DNA from: Lawsonella clevelandensis
GTDB taxonomy: Bacteria; Actinomycetota; Actinomycetes; Mycobacteriales; Mycobacteriaceae
Assembly: GCF_001293125.1 (NCBI RefSeq)
Contig: NZ_CP009312.1
Coordinates: 1,525,447 to 1,589,446 of the forward strand
Direction: 5' to 3'
DNA: 64,000 bases
Shown piece by piece: positions 9,166 to 18,497 of the stretch. Each line of letters starts with the position of its first letter. The stretch's first letter is position 1. Position numbers and translations under genes: made by a program. The notes beneath the pieces were generated by a model. It did not search any database. It had not been told where the DNA came from and saw nothing but the letters and a program-made list of their open reading frames with translations.

Positions 9166-9999
9166 CTAACTCCGCCACCAGGTGTCGTAGGGTGCCACTG
9201 GGACGGTGCGTTTGTGTTGGGATCGTGTGAAGTGCGCTTCGATTGTGTCGCAGGCTTCCGCACTTGGTGCGTCTGCGACTCCTTCTAGGTAGTCGTCAAT
9301 GTCCCGGTACGTGACGCCTAGAGCTGTTTCATCGGGGAGTGCCGGGCGGTCGTCTTCCAGGTCTGCTGTGGGGATTTTCTCCCAGGTGGAGGCGGGGGCG
9401 CCGAGCTGTTGTAGGAGGGCGGCGCCTTGGCGTTTAGTTAGTCCGCTGAGGGGAGTGAGGTCGGCGCCGCCGTCACCGAATTTCGTGAAGAACCCGGTGA
9501 CGGCTTCGGCCGCATGGTCGGTGCCGATAACCAGGTACCGTCGTTGTCCGGCGACCGTGTATTGCGCAACCATGCGCTGTCGGGCCTTCACATTCCCACG
9601 TACGAAGTCGCTGATCTCTTCTCCATCTAGTGCAGTGCATGCTGCCGCGACAGCTGCGTCGGTTGCTTCCTTGATGTTGACCACCAGAGATGTGTCGGGC
9701 TGGATGAAATGCAAGGCGCGCTGGGCATCGTCTTCATCGGCTTGCACACCGTAGGGGAGACGCATGGCAATGAACTCAGCGTGGTAACCTTCGGCACGCA
9801 GTTCTTCAGCAGCAAGCTGCCCTAGTCGCCCCGCCAGGGTGGAGTCTTGGCCGCCACTGATGCCGAGGACGTACCCGTGGGAGCCGGTGGCGCGTGCATA
9901 GTTTTTGAGAAAATCGATGCGAGTGCGGATCTCTTCAGTGGGGTCGATGGTGGGCTTCACGTGTAGTTCTGCGATGATGCGATCGCGAAGAGTAGTCAT
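9166..9999 (-). CDS. nadE: ammonia-dependent NAD+ synthetase
   Basis: Converts nicotinic acid adenine dinucleotide to NAD+ with ATP and ammonia, the last step of NAD synthesis. The 277 residues match the short, NH3-dependent form without a nitrilase domain. This differs from the large glutamine-dependent NadE of Mycobacterium tuberculosis. The ATP pyrophosphatase loop SGGQDST is at residues 48-54, and [19 protein letters not shown] is the conserved second motif. The single gene is divergent from the sugar transporter. Confidence 0.93.
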   Translation of the reverse strand: MTTLRDRIIAELHVKPTIDPTEEIRTRIDFLKNYARATGSHGYVLGISGGQDSTLAGRLGQLAAEELRAEGYHAEFIAMRLPYGVQADEDDAQRALHFIQPDTSLVVNIKEATDAAVAAACTALDGEEISDFVRGNVKARQRMVAQYTVAGQRRYLVIGTDHAAEAVTGFFTKFGDGGADLTPLSGLTKRQGAALLQQLGAPASTWEKIPTADLEDDRPALPDETALGVTYRDIDDYLEGVADAPSAEACDTIEAHFTRSQHKRTVPVAPYDTWWRS

Positions 10000-10084
10000 A
10001 GAGCTAGCTTAGCGCTCCATTATTTCCGCTGTGTTTCCGCTTTTAACCGCTCGGTTGCTTCTGGTCCTTGCGAGAATTCCAGGT

Positions 10085-11530
10085 ATGACCGCAACCACTG
10101 ATCAGACCGCGCCTAAGCGCGCGAGTGTCCAGCATCGCACTTCTAGCATCGGGCTGGTATCGACTATTGCCGCACTGGGCGGCATTCTTTTTGGCTATGA
10201 CACCGGCGTGATGTCGGGCGCTCTGCTCTTTATTAAACCCACGTTTGACATGTCTGCTACTCAAGAAGGGCTCATCACCTCCATCTTGATGGTGGGCGCT
10301 GCAGTGGGTGCCCTCTCGGGTGGTCGGCTCGCGGATGCTATTGGCCGCCGCTGGGCAGTGTTCTGGGCGGGCATTCTCTTTATTGTGGCGTCGCTTGCCT
10401 GTGCGTTCTCAGGTGGAGCTTCAGCTGCTGTGGCAACGGTGTCTCTGTCGATCTCACGCTTCATTCTGGGTGTGGCAGTTGGTGGTGCGTCCATCATCGT
10501 CCCGATGTACATTTCTGAGATTGCTCCGCGCGGTGTGCGTGGCCGTTTGGCAACACTGAACTCTCTCATGATCGTGGTGGGGCAGCTTATCGCGTATGGC
10601 GTGAACTCGGCGTTGGCACCGTCGGAAAATTGGCGTCTGATGCTGGGGCTGGGAGTTGTGCCGGCCATTGTGTTGGCCATTGGAACATACCTCCTTCCGG
10701 ACTCTCCTGTGTATTACCTGCTGCATAACATGGTTGACGATGCGGCTGCAGTGCTACGTCACCTGCGGCGTGGGGACGATCTTGAGCATGTTGATGAAGA
10801 GCTGGCGGCTTTAGCTCAGGCGGTTGCCGCGAAGAAGGATAAGAAGTCCGAGTGGTCTGCCTTGGGTACTCCGTGGATCAAGATGGTGATGGGTATCGCC
10901 ATTATGGTCGCGATGATTCAGCAGGTGACGGGTGTGAATGCTATTGTCTACTACGCTCCGACGATGTTGAAGAATGTGGGTTGGACAAGCCAGAATGCGG
11001 TGTTCGGGTCCATTCTTATTGGTGTCGTGTCGGTGGTGTCGTGCTGGATTGGTTTGTCGATCGTTGACAAGGTTGGGCGTCGTCCGCTGCTGTTGGGTGG
11101 ACTTGCTGGTACGGCGGTGTCGTTGCTGGCGTTGACGCTGGTGTATTGGCTGGCGCCGACTGATGAACTGTGGGCGTCCGGCTTGATGCTGGGGCTGATG
11201 GGTCTCTTCATGGTGTTCCAGCAGTCTGCGGTATCGGTGGCGACGTGGCTGTTGGTGTCTGAGCTTATCCCGTCGGCGGTGCGTGGCATTGGTATGGGTA
11301 TCGCTGGTCTGGCGCTGTGGCTGATGAACTTTGTGGTGGCCATGTGTTTCCCGCCGCTTCTGGAGAGCATTGGTGGCGCCTGGACGTTCCTGGTGTTTGC
11401 AGTGCTCTGTGTGTTGGCCTTCAGTTTTGTGTTCAAGATGATTCCGGAGACGAAGAATCGGTCGTTGCCGGAGATCGAGGAAGGGTTCCGCCTGCGTTGT
11501 GCTGCGCAGAGTGAACCGGCTGACGGGTAG
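10085..11530 (+). CDS. MFS sugar-proton symporter (sugar porter family)
   Basis: A 481-residue, 12-helix transporter starting at the ATG at 10085 (the upstream extension is not conserved-looking). Family marks in order: FGYDTGVMSGA in helix 1, GGRLADAIGRRW between helices 2 and 3, PMYISEIAPRGVRGRL after helix 4, QQVTGVNAIVYY in helix 7, DKVGRRPLLLGG between helices 8 and 9, and PETKNRSLPEIE at the end. These are the XylE/GalP/GLUT hallmarks and suggest import of a hexose, pentose or inositol. The substrate is not decidable from sequence alone. Confidence 0.88.
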   Translation: MTATTDQTAPKRASVQHRTSSIGLVSTIAALGGILFGYDTGVMSGALLFIKPTFDMSATQEGLITSILMVGAAVGALSGGRLADAIGRRWAVFWAGILFIVASLACAFSGGASAAVATVSLSISRFILGVAVGGASIIVPMYISEIAPRGVRGRLATLNSLMIVVGQLIAYGVNSALAPSENWRLMLGLGVVPAIVLAIGTYLLPDSPVYYLLHNMVDDAAAVLRHLRRGDDLEHVDEELAALAQAVAAKKDKKSEWSALGTPWIKMVMGIAIMVAMIQQVTGVNAIVYYAPTMLKNVGWTSQNAVFGSILIGVVSVVSCWIGLSIVDKVGRRPLLLGGLAGTAVSLLALTLVYWLAPTDELWASGLMLGLMGLFMVFQQSAVSVATWLLVSELIPSAVRGIGMGIAGLALWLMNFVVAMCFPPLLESIGGAWTFLVFAVLCVLAFSFVFKMIPETKNRSLPEIEEGFRLRCAAQSEPADG

Positions 11531-11669
11531 TAGCCTACTGTTCCTCACTTTGGAGTAGCTGGAGAAATCCGGTAAGCTTTTCCGAGTGTGTCAGTCGGCG
11601 CTGCGGTTATGCCGCGCGGAACCGACCGACGTGGAGACTTATTCATTGGCTTAAGAAAGGAGCGTCCGC

Positions 11670-11792
11670 ATGAAGGTCCGTAATTCCCTCCGGTCGCTGA
11701 AGAACAAGCCGGGCGCTCAGGTTGTGCGTCGCCGCGGCAAGCTTTATGTCATCAATAAGAAGGATCCCCGGTTCAAAGGCCGTCAGGGCTAA
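11670..11792 (+). CDS. rpmJ: 50S ribosomal protein bL36, zinc-free type
   Basis: A 40-residue protein ([17 protein letters not shown]... ending FKGRQG) with SD AAAGGAG. It is the C-minus variant: the four Cys/His zinc ligands of the usual L36 are absent. In many bacteria this version is a Zur-controlled paralogue made under zinc limitation, sparing zinc. It lies alone, far from the ribosomal operons, as expected for that paralogue. No clear Zur box was found. Confidence 0.9.
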   Translation: MKVRNSLRSLKNKPGAQVVRRRGKLYVINKKDPRFKGRQG

Positions 11793-11810
11793 TTCTTAGC
11801 GTTGAGAGAA

Positions 11811-11845
11811 AAGAGCGTGAGCATTTGTGCTCACGCTCTTTTTGT
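11811..11845 (+). terminator. rpmJ terminator
   Basis: Perfect stem AAGAGCGTGAGC with GCTCACGCTCTT, followed by TTTTG. Confidence 0.85.
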
Positions 11846-11927
11846 TAGGTGCAGGCCATTGGGGGGAGGGGGTAGACGTGCTCTCTATGGGTGAAATTAG
11901 CGCCTAGACCAGCACTTTTTCTTCTAA

Positions 11928-11943
11928 TGTGATGTATATCACA
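11928..11943. promoter_or_regulatory. GlxR/CRP-type operator
   Basis: TGTGATGTATATCACA is an exact match to the corynebacterial GlxR consensus TGTGA-NN-TA-NN-TCACA (cAMP-responsive Crp family). It lies about 240 bases upstream of nrdH and may act on nrdH or on an unseen transcript. Confidence 0.6.
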
Positions 11944-11973
11944 TGCCGATGATGGCAATCCCTGTAGCCGGAA

Positions 11974-12009
11974 TCACATCTTTGTTAGTCCGGTGAACGC
12001 AAGATGTGA
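11974..12009. repeat. TCACATCTT inverted repeat upstream of nrdH
   Basis: Nine-base arms TCACATCTT and AAGATGTGA are separated by 18 bases. Further ATGTGA/TCACAT words occur at 11928, about 12047 and about 12144 (TCACATTGATGTGA). The spacing suggests a hairpin or a multi-site operator. Confidence 0.45.
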
Positions 12010-12080
12010 ATCGCCATTCTCGACTTTCACGGCTAAATCCTAAAATGTGAGACATCGACATGGGAATTTCACTTTTGTAA

Positions 12081-12128
12081 TTCCTACATATAGTGCTACT
12101 GGCGGAATTTTCGCACAAGTTATAGTGT
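12081..12128 (+). promoter_or_regulatory. pair of NrdR-box-like sites
   Basis: Two 16-base boxes, TTCCTACATATAGTGC (12081-12096) and GCACAAGTTATAGTGT (12113-12128), have equivalent TATAGTG cores 32 bases apart, about three helical turns. NrdR, the ATP/dATP-sensing repressor of ribonucleotide reductase genes, binds such pairs with this phasing. They lie 53 bases before nrdH. Confidence 0.65.
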
Positions 12129-12181
12129 TTTCAGTGTTAGTCACATTGATGTGAGTCAGATGTCGTCAGTGAAGGATTACT

Positions 12182-12415
12182 GTGAGCGTCACCGTCTACA
12201 CCAAGCCCGCTTGTATGCAGTGCAAGGCCACCCAAAAGGCCCTCAATAACGCCGGTATCGAATTCGAACTGGTGGACATTTCCCTCGACGATGAAGCCCG
12301 TGAATACGTCCTGGCCCTCGGTTACCTGCAGGCACCAGTCGTCGTCACCGAAGAAACCCACTGGAGCGGCTTCCGCCCGGACCTCATCAACAAGTACGCC
12401 GTACAGGCTGCCTAA
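12182..12415 (+). CDS. nrdH: glutaredoxin-like NrdH redoxin
   Basis: Electron donor for class Ib ribonucleotide reductase, reduced by thioredoxin reductase. The 77 residues carry the CMQC active site (Cys11/Cys14) near the N-terminus and the NrdH-specific ending WSGFRPDLI. The GTG start follows GAAGGATTACT. It is first in the nrdH-nrdE unit behind paired NrdR-like boxes. NrdI normally lies between nrdH and nrdE, but only 207 bases without such a gene are found here. Confidence 0.93.
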   Translation: MSVTVYTKPACMQCKATQKALNNAGIEFELVDISLDDEAREYVLALGYLQAPVVVTEETHWSGFRPDLINKYAVQAA

Positions 12416-12622
12416 CCGCCTACGCAGTACCGCGTACCGAGCGAGGAGGCACCCGTCACCTTCCCGTTGCAGCCGCAACCGCAACGCCGTCATCGCATAG
12501 CACATGTGTAGTTGGCGGCGTTGACGCGTGTATTACACCCTAATGCTAAAAATGATCAGGTAACCACACCAGCGAACCCGATCGACCGCAGAACCTACGA
12601 GGCAGAGGAGAGAAGAACGACC

Positions 12623-14770
12623 ATGGGCGAAAAGAAGATCCTGACCGATGAACATGGACAGCCCCTTGATTACCACTCGCTGAACGCGATGCTGAATATC
12701 TATGACGAGAACGGACAGATTCGCTTCGAGTCCGACCAGGAAGCAGCCCGCCAATTCTTCCTCCAGCACGTCAACCAGAACACTGTCTTCTTCCACACTC
12801 TCAAGGAGAAGCTCGAATTCCTCCTGGAAAACGACTACTACGAAGAAGACGTGATCAATCGATACTCCTTCGACTTCATCAAGAGCCTTTTCCAACAGGC
12901 CTACGCCCATCGCTTCCGCTTCAAGACATTCCTGGGTGCCTACAAGTACTACACCAGCTACACGCTGAAAACCTTTGACGGCAGCCGCTACCTAGAACGC
13001 TACGAAGACCGCGTATGCATGGTGGCCCTTGCACTCGCTGAAGGCAACGAGCAGATGGCTCGCGACCTCGTCGAAGAAATCATCACTGGCCGCCTGCAGC
13101 CCGCCACTCCCACCTTCCTCAACGAAGGCAAGAAGCAACGTGGTGAACCCGTCTCCTGCTTCTTGTTGCGCATTGAAGACAACATGGAGTCCATCGGACG
13201 CGCCATTAACTCCTCCCTGCAGCTCTCCAAGCGTGGCGGCGGCGTCGCCCTCCTCCTCACCAACCTGCGTGAACAAGGCGCCCCCATCAAGCGCATCGAA
13301 AACCAGTCCTCCGGCGTCATTCCCGTCATGAAACTGCTGGAAGACGCCTTCTCCTACGCCAACCAGTTGGGTGCTCGTCAAGGTGCCGGTGCTGTCTACC
13401 TACACGCGCACCACCCCGACATCATGCGGTTCCTCGACACCAAACGCGAAAACGCCGACGAGAAGATCCGCATCAAGTCCCTCTCACTCGGTGTCGTCAT
13501 TCCTGACATCACCTTCGAGCTTGCCCGCAAGAACGAGGACATGTACCTCTTCAGTCCGTACGACGTCGAACGTGTCTACGGTAAGGCCTTCTCCGACATC
13601 AATGTCACTGAGAAGTACCGCGAAATGGTCGACGACCAGCGAATCAAGAAATACAAGATCAACGCCCGCAAGTTCTTCCAGACCCTCGCCACCATCCAGT
13701 TCGAGTCCGGTTACCCCTACATCGTCTACGAAGACACCGCCAACCGCGCGAACCCCATCGAGGGGAAAATCACTATGTCGAACCTCTGCTCCGAGATTCT
13801 GCAGGTGTCCACCCCCTCCACCTACAACGACGACCTCAGCTACTCACACATCGGTCGCGACATCAGCTGTAACCTCGGCTCCATGAACGTCGCTATGGCC
13901 ATGGATTCCCCCGACTTCGGTAAATCCGTGGAAACCGCTATCCGCGCCCTCACCGCCGTCTCCGACCAGACCAACATCCAGTCGGTACCATCCATCGCTC
14001 GAGCTAACTCCGAAGGCCACGCCATCGGCCTCGGCCAGATGAATCTTCACGGCTACCTCGCCCGCGAATGCGTCCACTATGGCTCCGAAGAAGCCCTCGA
14101 CTTCACCAACATCTACTTCTGCAGTGTCCTCTACTACGCCCTCAAGGCCTCACATCAGCTGGCGGTAGAACGTAACAGCCGCTTCCTCAACTTCGAGAAG
14201 TCCAAGTACGCCACCGGCGAGTTCTTCGACAAATACATCGAGAAGGAATGGGCCCCCGTCACCGACAAAGCCAAAGAACTCTTCGCGAAGTCCAGCATCC
14301 AGATTCCTACTCAGGAGGACTGGAAGAAACTCCGCGAGGACATCATGCAGGACGGTATCTACAACCAGAACCTACAGGCAATCCCGCCCACTGGCTCCAT
14401 CTCTTACATCAACAACTCCACTTCCTCGATCCACCCGATCGTCTCCAAGATTGAAATTCGCAAGGAAGGCAAGATCGGCCGCGTCTACTACCCGGCCCCG
14501 TTCATGACAAACGACAACCTGGAGTACTACACCGACGCCTACGAACTGGGATACAAGCCCATCGTCGACACCTACGCGATGGCCACCCAGCATGTGGATC
14601 AGGGTCTGTCTCTCACCCTCTTCTTCCCCGATACCGCCACCACCCGCGATATTAACAAGGCCCAGATCTACGCATACTCCAAGGGTATTAAGTCTCTCTA
14701 CTACATCCGCCTCCGCCAGATGGCGCTGGAAGGAACAGAAGTTGAAGGCTGCGTGTCCTGCATGCTCTAA
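12623..14770 (+). CDS. nrdE: class Ib ribonucleotide reductase, large subunit
   Basis: Reduces ribonucleoside diphosphates to deoxyribonucleotides together with the NrdF radical subunit (not in this window). The 715 residues start at ATG 12623 behind GAGGAGAG; the frame extends upstream, but that part has no family match. Visible marks are [10 protein letters not shown] and the cysteine in PVSCFLLR, the finger-loop region MSNLCSEIL, and the C-terminal redox pair CVSCML that accepts electrons from NrdH. The full ATP-cone is absent, as expected for NrdE. A strong terminator follows. Confidence 0.95.
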   Translation: MGEKKILTDEHGQPLDYHSLNAMLNIYDENGQIRFESDQEAARQFFLQHVNQNTVFFHTLKEKLEFLLENDYYEEDVINRYSFDFIKSLFQQAYAHRFRFKTFLGAYKYYTSYTLKTFDGSRYLERYEDRVCMVALALAEGNEQMARDLVEEIITGRLQPATPTFLNEGKKQRGEPVSCFLLRIEDNMESIGRAINSSLQLSKRGGGVALLLTNLREQGAPIKRIENQSSGVIPVMKLLEDAFSYANQLGARQGAGAVYLHAHHPDIMRFLDTKRENADEKIRIKSLSLGVVIPDITFELARKNEDMYLFSPYDVERVYGKAFSDINVTEKYREMVDDQRIKKYKINARKFFQTLATIQFESGYPYIVYEDTANRANPIEGKITMSNLCSEILQVSTPSTYNDDLSYSHIGRDISCNLGSMNVAMAMDSPDFGKSVETAIRALTAVSDQTNIQSVPSIARANSEGHAIGLGQMNLHGYLARECVHYGSEEALDFTNIYFCSVLYYALKASHQLAVERNSRFLNFEKSKYATGEFFDKYIEKEWAPVTDKAKELFAKSSIQIPTQEDWKKLREDIMQDGIYNQNLQAIPPTGSISYINNSTSSIHPIVSKIEIRKEGKIGRVYYPAPFMTNDNLEYYTDAYELGYKPIVDTYAMATQHVDQGLSLTLFFPDTATTRDINKAQIYAYSKGIKSLYYIRLRQMALEGTEVEGCVSCML

Positions 14771-14781
14771 CTCAAAACACA

Positions 14782-14817
14782 CTGACGCCCTGCCGGGGAA
14801 GGCAGGGCGTCAGCTTT
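14782..14817 (+). terminator. nrdE terminator
   Basis: 13 bp stem CTGACGCCCTGCC with GGCAGGGCGTCAG, followed by CTTTTG. Confidence 0.85.
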
Positions 14818-14883
14818 TGACCTCCTGCATCTGGCCAGGAACAATAAGATCTATCGAGCTTCACCGCGATATAAGGACGCAGC

Positions 14884-16089
14884 ATGAAGAAAGCGGATAC
14901 TGTTCTCGTCACCGTCACCGGACGGGATAAGCCCGGCATTACGTCCGCCCTAATGGGCATCCTCGGCCAACACGACGCCGTTCTCCTCGATGTCCAGCAG
15001 GTGGTCATCCGTGGCCGCCTCATCCTCACCGCGCTCATCGAGCGTCTCCCGCACTGTGGGGCACTCGTCACCGATATTGAAAACGGGATGACAGCATTGG
15101 GCATGGACGTGGACATTGAAATCGGCTCCGACCCGGTCGGTTCCGCCGCCAACGCCACCCATACCATTCTCATCCTGGGCCGTCCCGTCACTGCAGAAGC
15201 CTTCTCCCGAATCGCAGGAACGCTCGCTGAACTGGGCGTCAACATTGCCACGATTAACGGCATCGCAGACTATCCGGTCACCGGCATTTCGTTGCAGATT
15301 GTGGCCCGCAGTGCCTCCGGCGAGCGTATCTCTGGTATTCGCGTTGCCCTTGCCAAACTGTCCACTGAACTGGGCGTCGATATTTCCTTCGAACCGAATG
15401 CCCACGCCCGCCGTGCCCAGCGCCTCATCGTCTTTGACGTTGATTCCACTCTCATCCAGGGTGAAGTCATTGAAATGCTGGCCGCACACGCCGGTAAGGA
15501 AGCCGAAGTGAAGGAGATTACCGACCGCGCTATGCGCGGCGAGATTGACTTTGCAGAGTCCCTTCGTGAACGCGTTGCCACCCTAGAAGGGCTTCCCGCC
15601 AGCATTATCGACGAGGTCTCCCAGTCCATCGTGCTGACCCCTGGGGCGCGCACCACTATTCGCACCCTAAAGCACCTCGGCTTCAAGTGCGGTGTTGTGT
15701 CCGGTGGTTTTAACCAGGTTATTGCCCCCTTGGCGAAGAGCCTGGACCTGGACTTCATGCGCGCCAACCAACTCGACATTAAGGATGGGATCCTTACCGG
15801 CAAGGTCAACGGGGCTATCGTCGACCGTGCCGGAAAAGCCGAAGCGCTCAAAGAATTCGCTGCGCAAGAGCGCATCCCCCTTTCGCAAACCGTGGCAGTG
15901 GGAGACGGCGCCAACGACATCGACATGTTGAAGACCGCCGGCATGGGTATAGCGTTCAACGCCAAGCCCGCGTTGCGCACAGTGGCCGACAACTCCGTCA
16001 ACTTCCCCTATCTAGATGAGGTTCTCTTCATGTTGGGCATCACCCGCTCCCAGGTGGTAGCAGTGAACGGCGACATCCGCCGCGATTAA
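14884..16089 (+). CDS. serB: phosphoserine phosphatase with N-terminal ACT domains
   Basis: Hydrolyses O-phosphoserine to serine, the last step of serine synthesis. The 401 residues comprise two ACT-type ligand domains (about 7-80 and 95-165) and a HAD phosphatase domain from about 180. Motif I is DVDSTL (nucleophile Asp185, general acid Asp187), motif II is VSGGF, and motif III is GDGANDIDM near residue 345. The architecture equals mycobacterial SerB2, where serine feedback through the ACT domains is known. Monocistronic. Confidence 0.94.
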   Translation: MKKADTVLVTVTGRDKPGITSALMGILGQHDAVLLDVQQVVIRGRLILTALIERLPHCGALVTDIENGMTALGMDVDIEIGSDPVGSAANATHTILILGRPVTAEAFSRIAGTLAELGVNIATINGIADYPVTGISLQIVARSASGERISGIRVALAKLSTELGVDISFEPNAHARRAQRLIVFDVDSTLIQGEVIEMLAAHAGKEAEVKEITDRAMRGEIDFAESLRERVATLEGLPASIIDEVSQSIVLTPGARTTIRTLKHLGFKCGVVSGGFNQVIAPLAKSLDLDFMRANQLDIKDGILTGKVNGAIVDRAGKAEALKEFAAQERIPLSQTVAVGDGANDIDMLKTAGMGIAFNAKPALRTVADNSVNFPYLDEVLFMLGITRSQVVAVNGDIRRD

Positions 16090-16177
16090 TTCTCACTGCA
16101 GCCAAAATTCCGCTCAGACGGGTTCCCACAGCGGCGTACGTTGTCGGTATTGCCAGAGCAGGCCCGCTCCATTACGT

Positions 16178-16223
16178 AGAGAATCCGCCCCCGGTCACAC
16201 CATGAACCAGGGGCGGATTCTCT
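16178..16223. terminator. bidirectional terminator between serB and the oleate hydratase gene
   Basis: 14 bp perfect stem AGAGAATCCGCCCC with GGGGCGGATTCTCT lies between convergent genes and can serve both. Confidence 0.75.
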
Positions 16224-16287
16224 ATTGTCGGCGATACAGGAGCCCAGTGCAGTGGGGGATCAGCCGCGCTAGAAGTCCTTCTCGGAA

Positions 16288-18051
16288 TTACTCCGGCAGG
16301 AAGCTATAGCGTCGCATAACCTCGCCAATAACTGTCTTGTCCAGGAACGTCACCAGCGGACGACGGAGGAACCCGGGGATCTTCTGGAGTGGGGTTTTAC
16401 CATCCATCATCTTGACGGTGGACGCCATGAGGGTACGGACGTCATAGACGGAGCCGAACACTTCAGGAACACCACGGTCTACGCCACAGAGGGTGTAGAC
16501 GGACTCCATACCGGAGCGGACAGAGTACTCGGTGGTGAAGATGGTGTCGCGGGGGATCTCGGCGAACTGGCCGATGAAGGCGAAGTTCTGGGAGCCGTCC
16601 GGGACTACCTTGGGCCGGTCGCTGTTTTCGCGTGGCATAAAGAAAGCAGTAATAAAGGGCATCATAACCGGGATACAGTGGGCAGAGTGAGCTGCCATCT
16701 CGGGGATCTCCTCTTGCGGCACCCCAATGTGGTAAAGCCACTCGGCGGTGATCTCCTCGCCAGTGCAGTCGCGCATCGGCTTCTTGATGTAGTCGCCCGG
16801 GCGATCGGTAAAGAGGCTATAGATCCACACCACAATCTGGTCGTCGGTCTGTGCCTTGAAGTGCGGCTGGCGGTTGATGGTCCAGGACATCAGCCAGTTA
16901 GAGTCCTTCACAGTGACAATACCGCCGGTAACAACACGTCCGGAGAGCGCGTCGCGCTTCGTAATCTTCTCGATATAGGGGCGAATCTTGCCGTCCAGGG
17001 TAGTGAGGGTTGCAGATTCCCAGTTGGTGAGGTCGGTTTGGGTGCAGTACCTCTCTGGGTTGCCGAAAGAATCGTGCTGTTTAGCGATGTTGCGCCACAT
17101 TTCCCAGCATCCCACGGGCTCGGTATTGAAGGCCGCGGGGGTGTTATGGTCGCCGTTGGCGGATCCCTCGGTGCAGGAACCATTGGTGATGAAGACGAGG
17201 TCATTCTTGGTGAGGTCGATCGTCATGGGATTCCCGTTGTGAGTACCGACGATCTGCACAGCCGTCTTCTTCTCACCGCGGATGTCGAATTTCACATTGC
17301 TGACGGTGGTGTCGAACTGGAAGTTCACTCCAGCCGCACGGAGGTATTCCACCAGCGGCTTGATGAGAGACTCGAACTGGTTGAACTTAGTGAATTTCAG
17401 CGCCGTGAAGTCCGGGAGACCACCAATATGGTGAATGAAACGCTGTAGGTAACGGCGCATTTCAATGGCGGAGTGCCAGGGTTCGAAAGCGAACATTGTG
17501 CGCCAGTAGAGCCAGAAGTTCGATTCGAAGAATTCTGGGTCGAGAACGTCCGTGATCTTCTTGTGGTCAAGCTGCTCCTCTTTGGAGAGGAAGAGCTTCA
17601 TGATGCTGCGGGAGGCCTTGTCGGAGAGCGCAAACTTTCCGTTGGTCTGGGCGTCCAGACCTTGCTGGACGGTGGCGCGGCAGAGCGAGTAGTTGGGGTC
17701 GTCTTTGTTGAGCCAGTAGTACTCGTCCAAGACAGAGACACCCTCGGTTTCTACTGAGGGGATAGAGCGGAAGAGATCCCAGAGACACTCAAAGTGGTTT
17801 TCCATTTCGCGTCCACCGCGAATGATGAACCCTTTGGTGGGGTCTTTGATGCCGTCACAGGCTCCGCCGGGAAGTGACATGGATTCCAGAATAGTGATGC
17901 GGGATCCATCCATCTGGGCGTCACGAACCAGGAATGCTGCGGCAGACAGGCCGGCGAGGCCAGCGCCAACAATGTAGGCACTCTTCTCATCAATGCCTTC
18001 GGGTTTACGGGGATGCGCAAACGCTTCGTAGTTGCCGTTGCTGTAATACAA
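16288..18051 (-). CDS. ohyA: oleate hydratase (FAD-dependent fatty acid hydratase)
   Basis: Adds water to the cis-9 double bond of oleate, giving 10-hydroxystearate, which detoxifies host unsaturated fatty acids. The 587 residues match the family length. They show the dinucleotide fold GAGLAGLSAA (29-38), the hallmark RGGREMENHFECLWDLF (about 78-94) containing the catalytic glutamate region, NGSCTEGS, and the C-terminal substrate-domain motif GQFAEIPRDTIFTTEYSVR. The start follows an AAAGGAC-like SD. The gene is solitary, behind a 446-base divergent region with two palindromes. Such enzymes are typical of skin and gut commensals. Confidence 0.93.
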   Translation of the reverse strand: MYYSNGNYEAFAHPRKPEGIDEKSAYIVGAGLAGLSAAAFLVRDAQMDGSRITILESMSLPGGACDGIKDPTKGFIIRGGREMENHFECLWDLFRSIPSVETEGVSVLDEYYWLNKDDPNYSLCRATVQQGLDAQTNGKFALSDKASRSIMKLFLSKEEQLDHKKITDVLDPEFFESNFWLYWRTMFAFEPWHSAIEMRRYLQRFIHHIGGLPDFTALKFTKFNQFESLIKPLVEYLRAAGVNFQFDTTVSNVKFDIRGEKKTAVQIVGTHNGNPMTIDLTKNDLVFITNGSCTEGSANGDHNTPAAFNTEPVGCWEMWRNIAKQHDSFGNPERYCTQTDLTNWESATLTTLDGKIRPYIEKITKRDALSGRVVTGGIVTVKDSNWLMSWTINRQPHFKAQTDDQIVVWIYSLFTDRPGDYIKKPMRDCTGEEITAEWLYHIGVPQEEIPEMAAHSAHCIPVMMPFITAFFMPRENSDRPKVVPDGSQNFAFIGQFAEIPRDTIFTTEYSVRSGMESVYTLCGVDRGVPEVFGSVYDVRTLMASTVKMMDGKTPLQKIPGFLRRPLVTFLDKTVIGEVMRRYSFLPE

Positions 18052-18497
18052 GGGGTGTCCTTTCAGGCGGAGTCATTCCTCGAAGCCCTTTCCCACGTGG
18101 TGCTTTCGGCAGGCCATGGGTAATGGGGGAGGGTGACGACGCTATAGAGGCATGTGGGTATTTACTGCAGAGCCATTCCGTCGAATGGCTCAATGTCGGC
18201 CGACAACACTCACTCCATCGATGTACCGCGGTAGAGCGTTACAACTCGCTGGTAATCTTTGCGAAGAAACCGCGTCCGCGTGTCTAGTGAAGCGGGATCT
18301 CGCGCCTTGGCATCGTCATGTTTATGCAGGTAATACAGAGAACTGTGGAAAAGCCGGGGTAAGCAAACTGTTGTCCGATATACTTGGCCTGAGTGCCGTG
18401 GCAGTAGTGTCCACGGCCTTCCTCACACCTGCACTACGTTCACATAATTTCGCAGCACTCGTCTACTAACCGCACTCGACACTCACAAGGGAGCACA
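18052..18497. other. divergent intergenic region, ohyA / ECF transporter
   Basis: 446 bases without a credible gene; the plus-strand frame at 18152-18469 has no SD and no family-like sequence. It must hold both promoters. I looked for thiamine, cobalamin and FMN riboswitch cores and found none. Confidence 0.5.
18171..18205. promoter_or_regulatory. two adjacent palindromes, possible operator
   Basis: AGCCATTC-CGTC-GAATGGCT (18171-18190) is followed three bases later by the perfect 12-base palindrome TGTCGGCCGACA (18194-18205). They lie between ohyA and the ECF operon. A TetR-type or other dimeric repressor site is possible; the protein is unknown. Confidence 0.45.

Noticed and set aside
18152-18469. 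105-codon frame ahead of the ECF operon.
   Set aside because: No SD, no hydrophobic or domain pattern, crosses palindromic regulatory sequence.
18052-18497. Possible vitamin riboswitch before the ECF transporter.
   Set aside because: No thiamine, cobalamin or FMN core motifs could be found by eye; a covariance search would be decisive.
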